Shown here: piece after piece, positions 34,698 through 47,618 of the stretch
Layout of the letters: every line of letters starts with the position of its first letter
Numbering within the stretch: the stretch's first letter is position 1
Source: Globisporangium splendens
Lineage: Eukaryota; Oomycota; Peronosporomycetes; Pythiales; Pythiaceae
NCBI GenBank assembly: GCA_006386115.1
Contig: VFIW01000028.1
Span: forward strand, 342,512-406,511
Reading direction: 5' to 3'
Length of the DNA stretch: 64,000 bases
The notes under the pieces: model-generated
What the model was told of the DNA's origin: nothing
Database searches by the model: none
The model's input: only the letters and a program-made list of their open reading frames with translations
Made by a program: the position numbers and the translations under genes

Positions 34698-36364
34698 ACG
34701 AAAGAGGTTCTTTGGAACAAGAGCGCGTGCCTCGAACGAGTTGCCGCTCAGGTGGTCGATCGCTTAATGGCTTGGCGGCGAAAACGGCTATGTGGAGAAA
34801 AGTTCAGCCCCACGAGAAAGCTGAGGCTTTATTGATTTGATTTGATCATGGGGACGTGATGGCGACCGACGGTAAACGTGGGATTACAGTCGAAAGAACG
34901 GGACGAATGCGAAAAACCGGATGAGTACAGTGATTGGTATCTGGTAGACTCAGCTGTGGTAATCAAATGATGCCAAAAGAGGGTCCTTTAGGTCTCGATA
35001 TTGTGAAACTAGGAAACTTCAGCAAATCAATGCTAATCACCTATCAATCACTCGAATTCTATCAGAAACTGCGTTTGTATTGCCTTTGCAGATCCATATT
35101 CCATCAAAGTTGCGATTTCAGAATGCAATGATGAGCTGAGGAGGGTTGCAACAGGACCGAATGATTATCCAAAGTGGGTCGAACTGGTGTCAACAACATT
35201 TGATTATCCCAGCCCGAGGAATCAAGCAAAAAACGAAGATTACCCACAGCAGCGTACTTCCCTGCATTAAAGTAAATAGAGCAAAAGGCGAAATGACAAA
35301 GTGGCGCACTCCTCACATATCAATATCAACGAAATGTGGCAAGTGGATTATCCCGTGCGAAGGCATCAATCACATCAACACTCGGCTTTTCCTCAGATTC
35401 CAGATGATGCGATTGATGCGTTCAGGTGGGGTAATCTTCGAACGTGTGATCGACAATGGTGGTGTGGCAAGCTGTTAAAAATTTGGGTTGAGTGTTTGTA
35501 TAGGAACATGAAGCTGCGTCCTTGGGACCCGCGACGTCCGTTGCGATGTACAGTGTGGCTGCGAACGACTCGAGCGACGGCCACATGAAGTCTGGAGTCA
35601 GGAAGGGGTTAATTTTGAGTGAAAAAAATGATGAAAAGTGAGAAAACCCTAAAAAAGGTTGAAGCGAAGAAATTGCACAAAAAGATGAAAATGAGGATCA
35701 GCGATTTAGGGCATTTTGACTACCACCACATCCTTAGCCAACCAACCCCAAGAGATGCCTTTTAACCCCTTCCAAGACGACTCTAAGTCCCTTCTGCCTC
35801 CCCCAAGAGAGAGAGTACCTCACTGCGCTCGGTATTTGCGTTGCAGACAGCGTTTTAACAGCTGCGACTCTTGGCCAATCTGCCTAAATTGTGATCTGTT
35901 TGTCCATTGCTCTCATTATTCATCTTTTTCGCAATTTTCCTTCTTTTTCACCTGTTTTTCGTATCCTTTTCCTCAATTTTCATGCCATTCCGCCAGGATA
36001 CGAAGAGCGTCGAGAAACCATTCGCCGCTAGTTGATGACGGATTGTTGATCCACTTGGCGTCCATGACGCTCTCCTGGTCGTCGAATTTGGGTTGCTCTG
36101 GTATTGCTACTGCGGATGCATGTTGCACCAGACAGGTCCGTGAGGTAAACCTTCGGTCGACATTGGTTGCCCTGACAAACGCGCGTGGTTCCTGCTTTTT
36201 CCGTACCTGCCGTGCACTTCACAGCCACAATCATTTCTTGCTGATAGAGGATTATGATCGCCATTATAATCACGGCAAAATGTAGTTAAAACACCACCAT
36301 GTCTTGTTGGTTCATATTTGATTACCATTGGCTTGTGGAGTTTGTGGACGCGGTCTTGTATACG
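34698..36364. other. Intergenic region between CS11 and R2
   Basis: About 1.7 kb. The part next to CS11 is its promoter side. Frames at 35104-35588 and 36028-36285 do not match anything I recognise; the latter may be a decayed mobile element, but this is not supported. AT-rich run at 35590-35720. Confidence 0.4.
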
Positions 36365-39300
36365 ATTATCTTTATAAGGTGAGGTATATTTAGGTTCATC
36401 GTCGTGACCTACAATATCCATTCTCCTAACTAATCTTCATTACGAATTTCATCTAGGAGTGTAAATGTGTCTATAGCGCGGTTTGCAATAGATCACTTCT
36501 GAATGCTAAATAATCTTTGACCAGGATGGCATGTTCTCTTGGTCCTATGAAATTCGTAATGAGAGTAGTTAGAGAAATGGATTTGTAGGTCACGAAGATG
36601 AACCTAAATAACCTCACCTTATAAAGATAAAGATGTCCTCTTGGTCCTATGTGGGGCTGCCTTGTGTTGTCCAATGACCTTGGGTCTTCCGAACTTCGCA
36701 TAAGCCAATGCATGACGTCGTTGTCAGATCCTGGGTGAGATTGTTGAAAGCAGCTCTTTGAGTTGGGAAGTGAACCTGCGTTGAGGTTCTGGTATCCATG
36801 GCTAGGTTTGGCGGCTGAGTCCGCCATCTTGTTGAAGGCACGGTAGTGATGGTACCATCCTCGGATGTCGATGCAATCCGCGAGTCGTCGACTTGTCTGG
36901 TATAAACGTGCCAATCGGTGCTGTCGAGGGGACCGATGCATTCGCTGTTGGGAGATAATGAGTGCACTGTCTCCAATCACGTACAACGGTTCGAAGTGAC
37001 TGCGTTGGGCTTCTCGGAGTCCGTGTATGAGACCCCAGTACTCGGCAAAGTTGTTGGTCGTGTCCTTCCTGCTATACGCCATGCTCGCGGCCCAAATTAA
37101 ACTGGCTGTGTGCGAGTCCTTATGGACACGCACGATAATGGATCCAGTCCCTCCTGGTCCTGGATTGCCGCGTGATCCACCATCGAAAAACAACAGGTAA
37201 ACGCCGCGAGTATCACTTGGAGTCAAGGGGATGGCGTCGGTTTGGCTGAGAAAGCAGTCGACATATGCCTTGAGAACTGCTGCAACCGTGTGACCGTCCG
37301 AGTCTCCAGCTTGCGCTTCAGCGAGTCGTGTGAGGTTTCGCATTCCTGCCTCTAATCTGGTCATCATGATCGCCATCTCAGCAGTCGATTCGATTGGATC
37401 CGAATCCATGCGTCGCAGATGCGCACACCAAATGGCATGTATGAGCGACGCGCTCATATATCGCCACAGCATGTGTGCGACGGAATAGAGATGATCTTGG
37501 AGATGTTCATTGGAGAACTTGTGTCCGATAATGTGTCTCTTGATCGTGGTCCATGCATGCCTTGGAGTATCTGGTAGATCCAGACTGAAGATCCAGATTG
37601 CGGGGTCGTGACCAGGAGTGATTCCGATCTTCGCCCATAGCGCATAAAAGTAGTTCCACACGAGTTTGGCTTTCGGACACTCCCAGAATAGATGTTGAAC
37701 AGAAGATTGGACAACTTGGGAACATTCGGGATTCGAGCAGGATAGATCAGCTTTCTCCTAGTTCCACATGGAGAGTCGGTTGGCTTTCAGCCGGAGAAGA
37801 GTCTGAGCTGTATAAACTGTAATCCCTGGGATGTTGTGTAATTCGCTCCATTGGATTAATTTGCAGTCCTGGCCACAGAGATCCTGCTGTATGGACAGCT
37901 TTGTTGACTGCTGCATCTCGAGTATCTTTGCCAATTTGTGTCCTCGTTGCTGCAACTTGTTGCCGATAGAAAGATCTGGTCGTATTGTATCGTCCGTTGC
38001 CACCCCATAGTTGCACGATTCTTGTGAAACGTGGATGTGCATGGAACGACACCTTCTGCCCGTTCAAGTCTCTTGTTGCCATGACGTCACAGTCCATTGC
38101 GGAGTGAACTGTATGCGTAGCTTTGACTAGGGTCGTGTCGATGTGGGTCAGAGTTGCTTCACTGGTGTGCAGATGCCATTCGTGGTTATAATGACGTTGC
38201 CCGTTGTACAGCCGAAGCACATTTGTTTGCTGTGGTCGATACAGGAGCTGTGGGAAGTTGGATACCAACGTAGCACATAACCGCTCGAGCGCTCGAATAG
38301 ACGGCCGGGAGAATCCGGAGATTCCACATGTTGGGATAAAGTTAAGCACTCCTGGTCTTATCCACTCCCATCGAAGTATGTCACCCAGTTGTGCTGTTCC
38401 AACTGATAATGATGTGTGAGCAAGCTTGTAAGGGGAGCCGTTGGGATCAAGAAGCCACCCATCTGCAGTCGAGGTCATGTATGGCAGCCATTCTGCACAG
38501 AATGTCCCACGTAGCTTTCGTCCTTCAGCGATGATACCTGGAAGCCTGTCAGACATTTTAGAGCTGAGGTCGATCTGGAACACATCGCCGTCCCATTGAG
38601 TCTGCACAATTGTCGACTTGAAGTGCTCGTAACACCAACGTACATTATCACGTTCTCTGGGCTCATAGGGTCGAGAATGGAGCGACGCACATAATGCTGC
38701 GCCAGTTGTCCACATGTTATCACGAAGCTGGAGTGGCCGCCTTGGAATTGCATCGAGCGGCGTGATGTACGTCGAAGAAGCCCTTGTGTTGTGCAGCAAG
38801 ATTTCCCCAATGACCTGATCGATGTGAGAGGTAGTGATTGCCCATCTGGAGACTGCTGTGGCACTCATCGTCATCAGCTCAGTTCTGATGTTGGGTACTG
38901 ACAAGCCTCCATTCATTTTTTTGAGTTCAGCTTGTTCTTCCTTCATCCACGGTTTCGCAGGCTTACCATTCCTTGAGCCCCAGACAAATTGTTTCACTAG
39001 GTCGTGTAGCTGATTGACAATAGCCGTAGAGGGCCAGGAGTGCCTGGCCACGTAAAGCACTTTGGGTATGATGACGGCACTGGCAATTGCTGTGCGTTGG
39101 GCGACAGAGTGAGTTTTGAGACGCACAAGTCGAAGTCTGACACGTAAGGCTTGGATGCACTTGGACCAGTTACTTGCATTCGAAGGCATTTGTCCGACTT
39201 GGATGCCGAGGTAGCGGCAATGTTCCTCACGTTGTAGCACATGAATGTCACTGACTGACTCTTCGGTGGAGCTATATTCCTTGTTCAGCGGTAATACTGC

Positions 39301-40400
39301 AGATTTGTGCCGATTGACTCGAAGCCCAGAAGCTGCTCCATATTTGTCCAGGATTGCAAACACGGCACTAATATCCTTGGGATCGCTAAGATAAATGGTC
39401 GTGTCGTCTGCGTATCCTCCAAGTCTGACCTCAGTTGCGCATCCTGCTGCCTGGAGTTCAACGCCGTGTATTTCGTCACTCGCTTCGATTTTCCGATAAA
39501 GAACCTCTAACGCCAAGATGAAGAGAAGAGGGGCCAGCGGACATCCTTGACGAATTCCGGATGTTACGTTGTACTTTCTCGACAGGAAACCGTTGACAAT
39601 GAACTTGTACGTGGTTTGAGAGTGTAACACCTTCACTAAGTGTACGAACTTCAATGGGAATCCAAGATGCTGGAGCGCTTGTGCCAGAAAGCTGCGATCG
39701 AGTGAATCATAGGCTTTAGCAAAATCAAGGAGCAACGCGATCGCTCTGGACATGGCGGGGTCGCTCGTGGCCCGCTGTTGTGCAGCCAATAACACATCGA
39801 TCGTAGTCGGGATTGCTCGCCCTGGAACGAAACCAGCTTGCGTGTGATGGATAAGCCAAGGGAGCACAGTTCGTAATCTGGTTGCAAATATCCGTGTGAA
39901 TATTTTGTAATCAGAGTTGAGGAGTGCGATTGGCCTGTAGTCCAGCGGCGATGCAGCAGAGACGGACTTTTTTATGCAGTGAATATGGGCTTCACTGAAC
40001 GAACTTGGTAGAACGCATTCGGGTATCCACAAGTTGAAAAGTCGCTCGAATAACCGGTAATCTCGTCACAGTGGTCTCTGTACCAGTCATTGCCGAGTTC
40101 GTCAGGACCGTGAGCTTTGCCTCTCTTGCATTTCTTCACAGCCTGTTTAATCTCACTCGAATCGATCGGTTTGAGCAGGAAGCCTAATCTGTCCGACGGA
40201 GGAATAGCTGTTCCTGGATCAAGGATTTGATCGATGTCAGTTTGCAGAGTGGGCGCCTGTTGCATGATTGATTTCCATCCTTCTCCCATGTCGTCAGCAA
40301 GTTCTTGTGAACGCACGGGTCCGTAAGTAGCAGTGCCACCGAGTGTGAAGACAGTGTTGTCAAGGGACTTGGTTGAGATACGCATGTCGACGGTTACTCG
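36365..40400 (-). mobile_element. Non-LTR retrotransposon copy R2 (reverse transcriptase, zinc knuckle, RNase H)
   Basis: The longest copy. On the minus strand 40385-39972 encodes the lead to the reverse transcriptase (KCKRGKAHGPDEL). After a one-base frameshift near 40050, 40032-37747 encodes the RT: DYRPIALLNSDYKIFTRI, DFAKAYDSLDRSFL, GIRQGCPLAPLLF and the catalytic GGYADDTTIYL. A one-base insertion near 37862 (CAAATTAATC versus CAATTAATC in R1) shifts the frame. Then follow the zinc knuckle and, from 37661, the RNase H frame. An apurinic or restriction-like endonuclease domain was not seen, so the 5' part is missing or unrecognised. With RT, knuckle and archaeal-type RNase H it belongs to the L1-like or Utopia-like lineages, which I cannot separate. 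Not autonomous as it stands. Confidence 0.85.
36550..36637 (+). mobile_element. Tiny 3'-tail insertion of the same element nested in R2
   Basis: About 88 bp of the element's own 3' tail (from ATGAAATTCGTAATG-like to TATAAAGATAAAGATG) lies on the plus strand inside minus-strand R2. It is flanked on both sides by CTCTTGGTCCTATG (36536-36549 and 36638-36651), a 14-bp target-site duplication. This is a clean, extremely 5'-truncated retrotransposition event. Confidence 0.8.
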
Positions 40401-41369
40401 GCAGAAGGAAGCCAGCGGTCTCTATTTTGTCCAGCTTTTCGGCAGCAGCTGTGTGTTTCTCTGCTAAACCATAGTGGCAAATCGTCTCGAGCATGCCTCC
40501 TTCTTCAACGAGAAGCAAGCCAGGACCGCTGGATCACTCGATAGTTGATGATGCAGGAACCGAATGATATGGTATGATCGTCTGGCTTTCGTCTCCAAAT
40601 GCTGCTCGACACCTTGTTTTCGTTTTGTCGCCCTGGATGAAGATCTGCACATACAATGCCAGTACATATGTCAAAGCGTTCGAAATGGACAGGATACGAT
40701 TCCGTTCAAGCGTGTGAAATGACAGTTCATTTTGACTTTGAGCGGTGTATTACGTTTTTTTCCTTATTGGTGAACTCTGGTGACTGGTCCTGAACCGCAT
40801 GCATGTTTGGTTACTGTAAAATCTCTCCAGAGAAGAGAACTATCGTGAAAAACTATCGGTCCCGACCTCCGCACTTTCGTTGCTGTGTTCCACTTGCCCC
40901 TGCCAAGTAATGATTTTCTTGGCAGAATTGCAAACCAAGTGTGGGATCATACTATCTGCCTTTGACCCAGTGAGAACTGCTCTACTCGTGTGATTGTGAG
41001 TTGGGCATTCTATTGGATTTACAGTATCTCTGGCTGCTTTGGTTTGGGCAAAGGAGCAATGCATGATTATCAGTTTCCCGCGATCGTCGGATGATGCTGG
41101 GGTTTCAATGACAAACTAGCCATTTCTAGCATAGGCAACCATGTGAAGTCTAAGCAGCGAAATACAGTCGTTGCGACGACTGACGTTCCTAGAAACAACG
41201 CTCACGGAAAGGCGATCTGTGTCTGAACCACATTCAGGAAATCAGAGACCACTGTATTTCGAGAAAAGTCGGGCATATGGGCGGAGCCATATTTTCCTAG
41301 CTGAGTTGAAGCACACAGATCAAAAAATCTAGAGTTCATCTTATGAAGTGTGCTCCTTTGTTGGTGTTA
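40401..41369. other. Region between R2 and the CS fragment, near the symmetry centre
   Basis: Part up to about 40670 may still belong to R2 upstream sequence (a Lys/Arg-rich minus-strand frame at 40667-40464), but this is not certain. The rest is AT-rich without recognisable coding content. Confidence 0.35.
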
Positions 41370-41374
41370 GCTGA

Positions 41375-41584
41375 TGCTTCAGCGATCGAGTCGTGGACTG
41401 ACTTTTTGGTATCCAACGTTAGGTAGCATAATGGCTCTTGAGGCGTCAGTGGTACATTTTTTGGTCGAGCGACAAGCGCTTGCCGGGCGAGATCCGGCTG
41501 AGCCAAGATCTCAGCAATGGGGATTTGCTCATGGCTGTCGTGTGCAAGCAATTGGAAATGGCTTCTCAAACGAATTGATAATAG
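41375..41584 (+). pseudogene. Exon-4 fragment of a CS10/CS13-type gene
   Basis: The plus strand reads WYIFWSSDKRLPGEIRLSQD then LSNGDLLMAVVCKQLEMASQ and a stop. This lines up with RYNFLSNDKRLQDEIELDHG and FSNGDLLMAVVCEHLR of CS13 exon 4. A frameshift just before it and the absence of other exons make it a pseudogene scrap. It is much more diverged than the CS10/CS13 pair. Confidence 0.7.
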
Positions 41585-41683
41585 CCGAAACATTCAAGCA
41601 AGGATCGGTTGATCTCGGCTTTACTCGAGCAGAAATTATACTTACGAATGTGCAGTGTGGCGATCATAATCGTATGCAAGAAT

Positions 41684-44600
41684 ACAGCAGGATCTCTGTG
41701 GCCAGGACTGCAATTAATCCAATGGAGCGAATTACACAACATCCCAGGGATTACAGTTTATACGGCTCAGACTCTTCTCCGGCTGAAAGCCAACCGACTC
41801 TCCATGTGGAACTAGGAGAAAGCTGATCTATCCTGCTCGAATCCCGAATGTTCCCAAGTTGTCCAATCTTCTGTTCAACATCTATTCTGGGAGTGTCCGA
41901 AAGCCAAACTGGTGTGGAACTACTTTTATGCGCTATGGGCGAAGATCGGAATCACTCCTGGTCACGACCCCGCAATCTGGATCTTCAGTCTGGATCTACC
42001 ACATACTCCAAGGCATGCATGGACCACGATCAAGAGACACATTATCGGACACAAGTTCTCCAATGAACATCTCCAAGATCATCATCTCTATTCCGTCGCA
42101 CACATGCTGTGGCGATATATGAGCGCGTCGCTCATACAAGCCATTTGGTGTGCGCATCTGCGACGCATGGATTCGGATCCAATCGAATCGACTGCTGAGA
42201 TGGCGATCATGATGACCAGATTAGAGGCAGGAATGCGAAACCTCACACGACTCGCTGAAGCTCAAGCTGGAGACTCTGACGGTCACACGGTTGCAGCAGT
42301 TCTCAAGACATATGTCGACTGCTTTCTCAGCCAAACCGACGCCATCCCCTTGACTCCAAGTGATACTCGCGGCGTTTACCTGTTGTTTTTCGATGGCGGG
42401 ATCACGCGGCAATCCAGGACCAGGAGGGACTGGATCCATTATCGTGCGTGTCCATAAGGACTCGCACACAGCCAGTTTAATTTGGGTCGCGAGCATGGCG
42501 TATAGCAGGAAGGACACGACCAACAACTTTGCCGAGTATTGGGGTCTCATACACGGACTCCGAGAAGCCCAACGCAGTCACTTCGAACCGTTGTACGTGA
42601 TTGGAGACAGTGCACTGATTATCTCCCAACAGCGAATACATCGGTCGCACTCCTCAACTCTGATTACAAAATATTCACACGGATATTTGCAACCAGATTA
42701 CGAACTGTGCTCCCTTGGCTTATCCATCACATGCAAGCTGGTTTCGTTCCAGGGCGAGCAATCCCGACTACGATCGATGTGTTATTGGCTGCGCAACAGC
42801 GGGCCACGAGCGACCCCGCCATGTCCAAAGCGATCGCGTTGCTCCTTGATTTTGCTAAAGCCTATGATTCACTCGATCGCAGCTTTCTGGCACAAGCGCT
42901 CCAGCATCTTGGATTCCCATTGAAGTTCGTACACTTAGTGAAGGTGTTACACTCTCAAACCACGTACAAGTTCATTGTCAACGGTTTCCTGTCGAGAAAG
43001 TACAACGTAACATCCGGAATTCGTCAAGGATGTCCGCTGGCCCCTCTTCTCTTCATCTTGGCGTTAGAGGTTCTTTATCGGAAAATCGAAGAGAGTGACG
43101 AAATACACGGCGTTGAACTCCAGGCAGCAGGATGCGCAACTGAAGTCAGAATTGGAGGATACGCAGACGACACGACCATTTACCTTAGCGATCCCAAGGA
43201 TATTAGTGCCGTTTTTGCAATCCTGGACAAATATGGAGCAGCTTCTGGGCTTCGAGTCAATCGGCACAAATCTGCAGTATTACCGCTGAACAAGGAATAT
43301 AGCTCCACCGAAGAGTCAGTCAGTGACATTCATGTGCTGCAACGTGAGGAACATTGCCGCTACCTCGGCATCCAAGTCGGACAAACGCCTTCGAATGCAA
43401 GTAACTGGTCCAAGTGCATCCAAGCCTTACGTGTCAGACTTCGACTTGTGCGTCTCAAAACTCACTCTGTCGCCCAACGCGCAGCAATTGCCAGTGCCGT
43501 CATCATACCCAAAGTGCTTTACGTGGCCAGGCACTCCTGGCCCTCTATGGCTATTGTCAATCAGCTACACGACCTAGTGAAACAATTTGTCTGGGGCTCA
43601 AGGAATGGTAAGCCTGCGAAACCGTGGATGAAGGAAGAACAAGCCGAACTCAAAAAAATGAATGGAGGCTTGTCAGTACCCAACATCAGAACTGAGCTGA
43701 TGACGATGAGTGCCACAGCAGTCTCCAAATGGGCAATCACTACCTCTCACATCGATCAGGTCATCGGGGAAATCTTGCTGCACAACACAAGGGCTTCTTC
43801 GACGTACATCACGCCGCTCGATGCAATCCCAAGGCGGCCACTCCAGCATCGTGATAACATGTGGACAACTGGCTCGAATCCTGAATGCTCCCAAGTTGTC
43901 CAATCTTCTGTTCAACATCTATTCTGGGAGTGTCCGAAAGCCAAACTCGTGTGGAGCTACTTTTATGCGCTATGGGCGAAGATCGGAATCACTCCTGGTC
44001 ACGACCCCGCAATCTGGATCTTCAGTCTGGATCTACCAGATACTCCAAGGCATGCATGGACCACGATCAAGAGACACATTATCGGACACAAGTTCTCCAA
44101 TGAACATCTCCAAGATCATCTCTATTCCGTCGCACACATGCTGTGGCGATATATGAGCGCGTCGCTCATACAACCATTTGGTGTGCGCATCTGCGACGCA
44201 TGGATTCGGATCCAATCGAATCGACTGCTGAGATGGCGATCATGATGACCAGATTAGAGGCAGGAATGCGAAACCTCACACGACTCGCTGAAGCGCAAGC
44301 TGGAGACTCTGACGGTCACACGGTTGCAGCAGTTCTCAAGGCATATGTCGACTGCTTTCTCAGCCAAACCGACGCCATCCCCTTGACTCCAAGTGATACT
44401 CGCGGCGTTTACCTGTTGTTTTTCGATGGCGGATCACGCGGCAATCCAGGACCAGGAGGGACTGGATCCATTATCGTGCGTGTCCATAAGGACTCGCACA
44501 CAGCCAGTTTAATTTGGGCCGCGAGCATGGCGTATAGCAGGAAGGACACGACCAACAACTTTGCCGAGTACTGGGGTCTCATACACGGACTCCGAGAAGC

Positions 44601-45175
44601 CCAACGCAGTCACTTCGAACCGTTGTACGTGATTGGAGACAGTGCACTGATTATCTCCCAACAGCGAATGCATCGGTCCCCTCGACAGCACCGATTGGCA
44701 CGTTTATACCAGACAAGTCGACGACTCGCGGATTGCATCGACATCCGAGGATGGTACCATCACTACCGTGCCTTCAACAAGATGGCGGACTCAGCCGCCA
44801 ACCTAGCCATGGACACCAGAACCTCAACGCAGGTTCACTTCCCAACTCATCGAGCTGCTTTCAACAATCTCACCCAGGATCTTGACAACGACGTCATGCA
44901 TTGGCTTATGCGAAGTTCGGAAGACCCAAGGTCATTGGACAACACAAGGCAGCCTCACATAGGACCAAGAGAACATGCCATCCTGGTCAAAGATTATTTA
45001 GCATTCAGAAGTGATCTATTGCAATCCGCGCTGTAGACACATTTACACTCCTGTATGAAATTCGCAATGAAGAGTAGTTAGGAGAATGGATATTGTGGGT
45101 CACGACGATGAACCTAAATATACCTCACCTTATAAAGATAATGATAAATATACCTCACCTTATAAAGATAAAGAA
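41684..45175 (+). mobile_element. Rearranged retrotransposon copy R3 (two partial units joined)
   Basis: Unit R3a (41684-42645) starts mid-element like other truncated copies, includes the TAG after SMWN, the zinc knuckle and the first half of RNase H. It has an extra G near 42400 that breaks the frame. At about 42645, inside RNase H (after QQRIHR), sequence jumps straight into the reverse transcriptase of unit R3b (ALLNSDYKIFTRI), which runs to MWTTG. At about 43872 R3b skips roughly 970 bp present in R2 and rejoins at SNPECSQVVQ. Its RNase H (44143-45036) is intact, followed by a tail with duplicated ACCTCACCTTATAAAGATAA units. The RT core YADD is present. Confidence 0.8.
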
Positions 45176-47618
45176 AATCGCCACACATTCGAAAATCTAA
45201 TCGCTGATATCTGTTTGTCGTGAGTATCTTTTTGTTGATTGTGCTGCGCATTTTTACGTCTTAATAAGCAGTTTGCGACGTATTTCGTAAAACGGAACAC
45301 AAAATGGAAAATGAGTGCGTTCAAACACAATCACCCACCCTTTACATGGAAAATGCACTCGAAATGCTCTTTGTAGTTTTGAAGTAACTTGTATTTAATT
45401 AACGAGACACTACTCGTTTAATCACGGATTCGTCGTATTGAGGGCTCATACATTGCAAATCTCCCCAGCATGGTCAGGAAGAGGGATCGGCAATTCTGTA
45501 GGTTCGCATTCACACACGGCTCGATTGGCATACATCCACATGCAGCTGCGACTGTGATGGTAACTGAAAGCACTCGTAGATAAGAGCTCTATGACGAGTC
45601 ACCCGCCGCTCTCCAGTATAGTTTGCATAGCAGATAGGGTAAAGTGTGCTTTTGTGGGCGAGCATGTTGCCGAACGGCATGTTGCCAGTCGGCACAGATG
45701 GGACGTGAAGTTGGCACGGCTCCCATTCATGAGCATGTAAATAATTGGCTGAGATGTCCTAACGTTTGTCTGTATATCAAATAAATGAATGGGGTCCAAC
45801 AAATATCCCCGTAAATGCTACAGATATGCAGAAAAAATCATTGGCTTGGACATCTCTTCTGGTGTTGTCAAATGCAACATTCCTTGCTGCTGATCAAACC
45901 GGAACATCCGAACTGAAGATCTGCACAGCAAATAAATGCAATCACTTTCATTATTTGCACTTTGTGTGTATTGCTGTCGGTTTGCACAAAAACAGGCGCG
46001 CATCTTTTTTGTGCAGAATGGGATGCATTTCGTTTTTCCTGCCTCAATTTCGTGTGTTGAACCGAGACAATAGGAATGACTGTGTTTCGAAATACTGTCA
46101 GCAAAAGGCAAAACCTGGGTAAATTATCATATTGATGATCACAGATCGTGATATGCGACTCCATTTTCACGTTTGCCATTACACGCATGTAGCACCAGTT
46201 GGAATCGAGAAGAGTGACGTTTTTGTTGGTACCCCCGTAATTTCCTTGTGCACCTAATGCTGCCGCTGCAGCGTGCGAAAAATCTGCTCTTTGTCCATGT
46301 TTCTTTTTCTTTGGTTTCACATTGGGTTGGTATATCCATCCATGCGCTATTTGCTAGTGACGCTGTTTTCCGAAATACTTGGCACTGCAAATGTCATACA
46401 ATCCGTGTTTTTGGTCCGTTTTTACAGGCAATGGCAGTTCAATCACAATCAAAACCCGATTGTACTCGCATAATCATAACTTAGATATCCGTTTTATGAT
46501 TATGGCTCGGCTTTCCGAGTCCAGTGGCAAACTCTGTTTTGGCGAATGGAAATGCCAACGATCAACTCATTTCGGTCAATCACACTCGAAAATCTTTGCA
46601 AAAACAAAAATAGGCTGTTCTGATAATGATTACGACACTCTATTGGCCATACCACTGCTTGCCAACAACTCAACAAGGTTGGGATTTTAGTTCAGGATCA
46701 ACGCCACAAATGAGCTGCAGTAATCGAAAATACTAAACACAACGTCGAAATGCTTGACTTGCATTACTATAGAGGGAGGAACACCGAAGTATCTGCACCA
46801 TATTTGAGTAAAAACCTGGGCTGCCCTTGGTGGGTTTGTTGCTGGGAACGCGACACTTCAAAAGTGGTCAGGATGTGTGTCCGCTCCAATGTAATCACCG
46901 AGGCAACCATGTGGATACTGCAAGTGTAGTTGTTATTAAAGTAAACAGAGCAAAAGGTGGAATCTCTACTCGACAATGATATCGGTGTCACATCGTCAAA
47001 AATTAGAAACACCTCACTCTCAGCAGTGTCAATGACACTCAGGAATTCTTGAACTGTATGTAGAGCATGAGTTAAATAGAAGTACCTTCTCTCTCAGAGC
47101 AGAAGGTGGAATAATAAGTTGTTGATTTCAGAGTGAGCGAGATGTGGGTAAACATCGATTCGGTACACCATTCCTCTCACCTCATCACCCCCATTCATTT
47201 ACATTCCGAGACACAGTTTAGCGCTCTTGTGGGTCTGTTTATAACGGTTTGTACCATCTGTCGACGCTGTTTGAGTGATTCGGAGATGTGTTGACTCTCT
47301 TGTTGAAAGGTACATGTTTTGCACTATAAGCATAGTTTAGGACCCTCTTCCGCTTCCTATGATTACCTCATGATCAACGCCATTCTTGCTCATCCAATCC
47401 CTGTCGTTTTTCGCAGACTCGCAACCTGAATGATCCCAGGTTTACACCCGGTTGCCGTGGCAGCGCCATGATCAAAGCAACAGAAGCCGTCGTGTCGAAA
47501 CTTCTTCTCCACTCACTATCGATTTCGCCGCCTCCAGAGCTCATTACCAGTCGTCCACAGAGAGACCAGCAAGTCCTACGTGGCACGAGCCGCTTCGATC
47601 ACATCCTACAGACTTCGA
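45176..47618. other. Long gene-free stretch between R3 and CS12
   Basis: About 2.4 kb, AT-rich. Several frames of 80-150 codons exist, but none carries a domain or paralogy I can see. The last 150 bp before 47619 align weakly with the region upstream of CS11 and are probably its promoter counterpart. Confidence 0.4.

Noticed and set aside
36028..36285. Frame downstream of R2 with paired Cys residues
   Set aside because: Looked briefly like a zinc-binding transposon piece, but spacing fits no known motif and the frame is broken.
37735..37765. tRNA-like GCTCGAATCCC box
   Set aside because: It is part of the retrotransposon zinc-knuckle coding sequence and no cloverleaf surrounds it.
45868..46320. 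150-codon minus-strand frame
   Set aside because: No domain, no paralogue in the window, no splice partners, and surrounding composition is non-coding.
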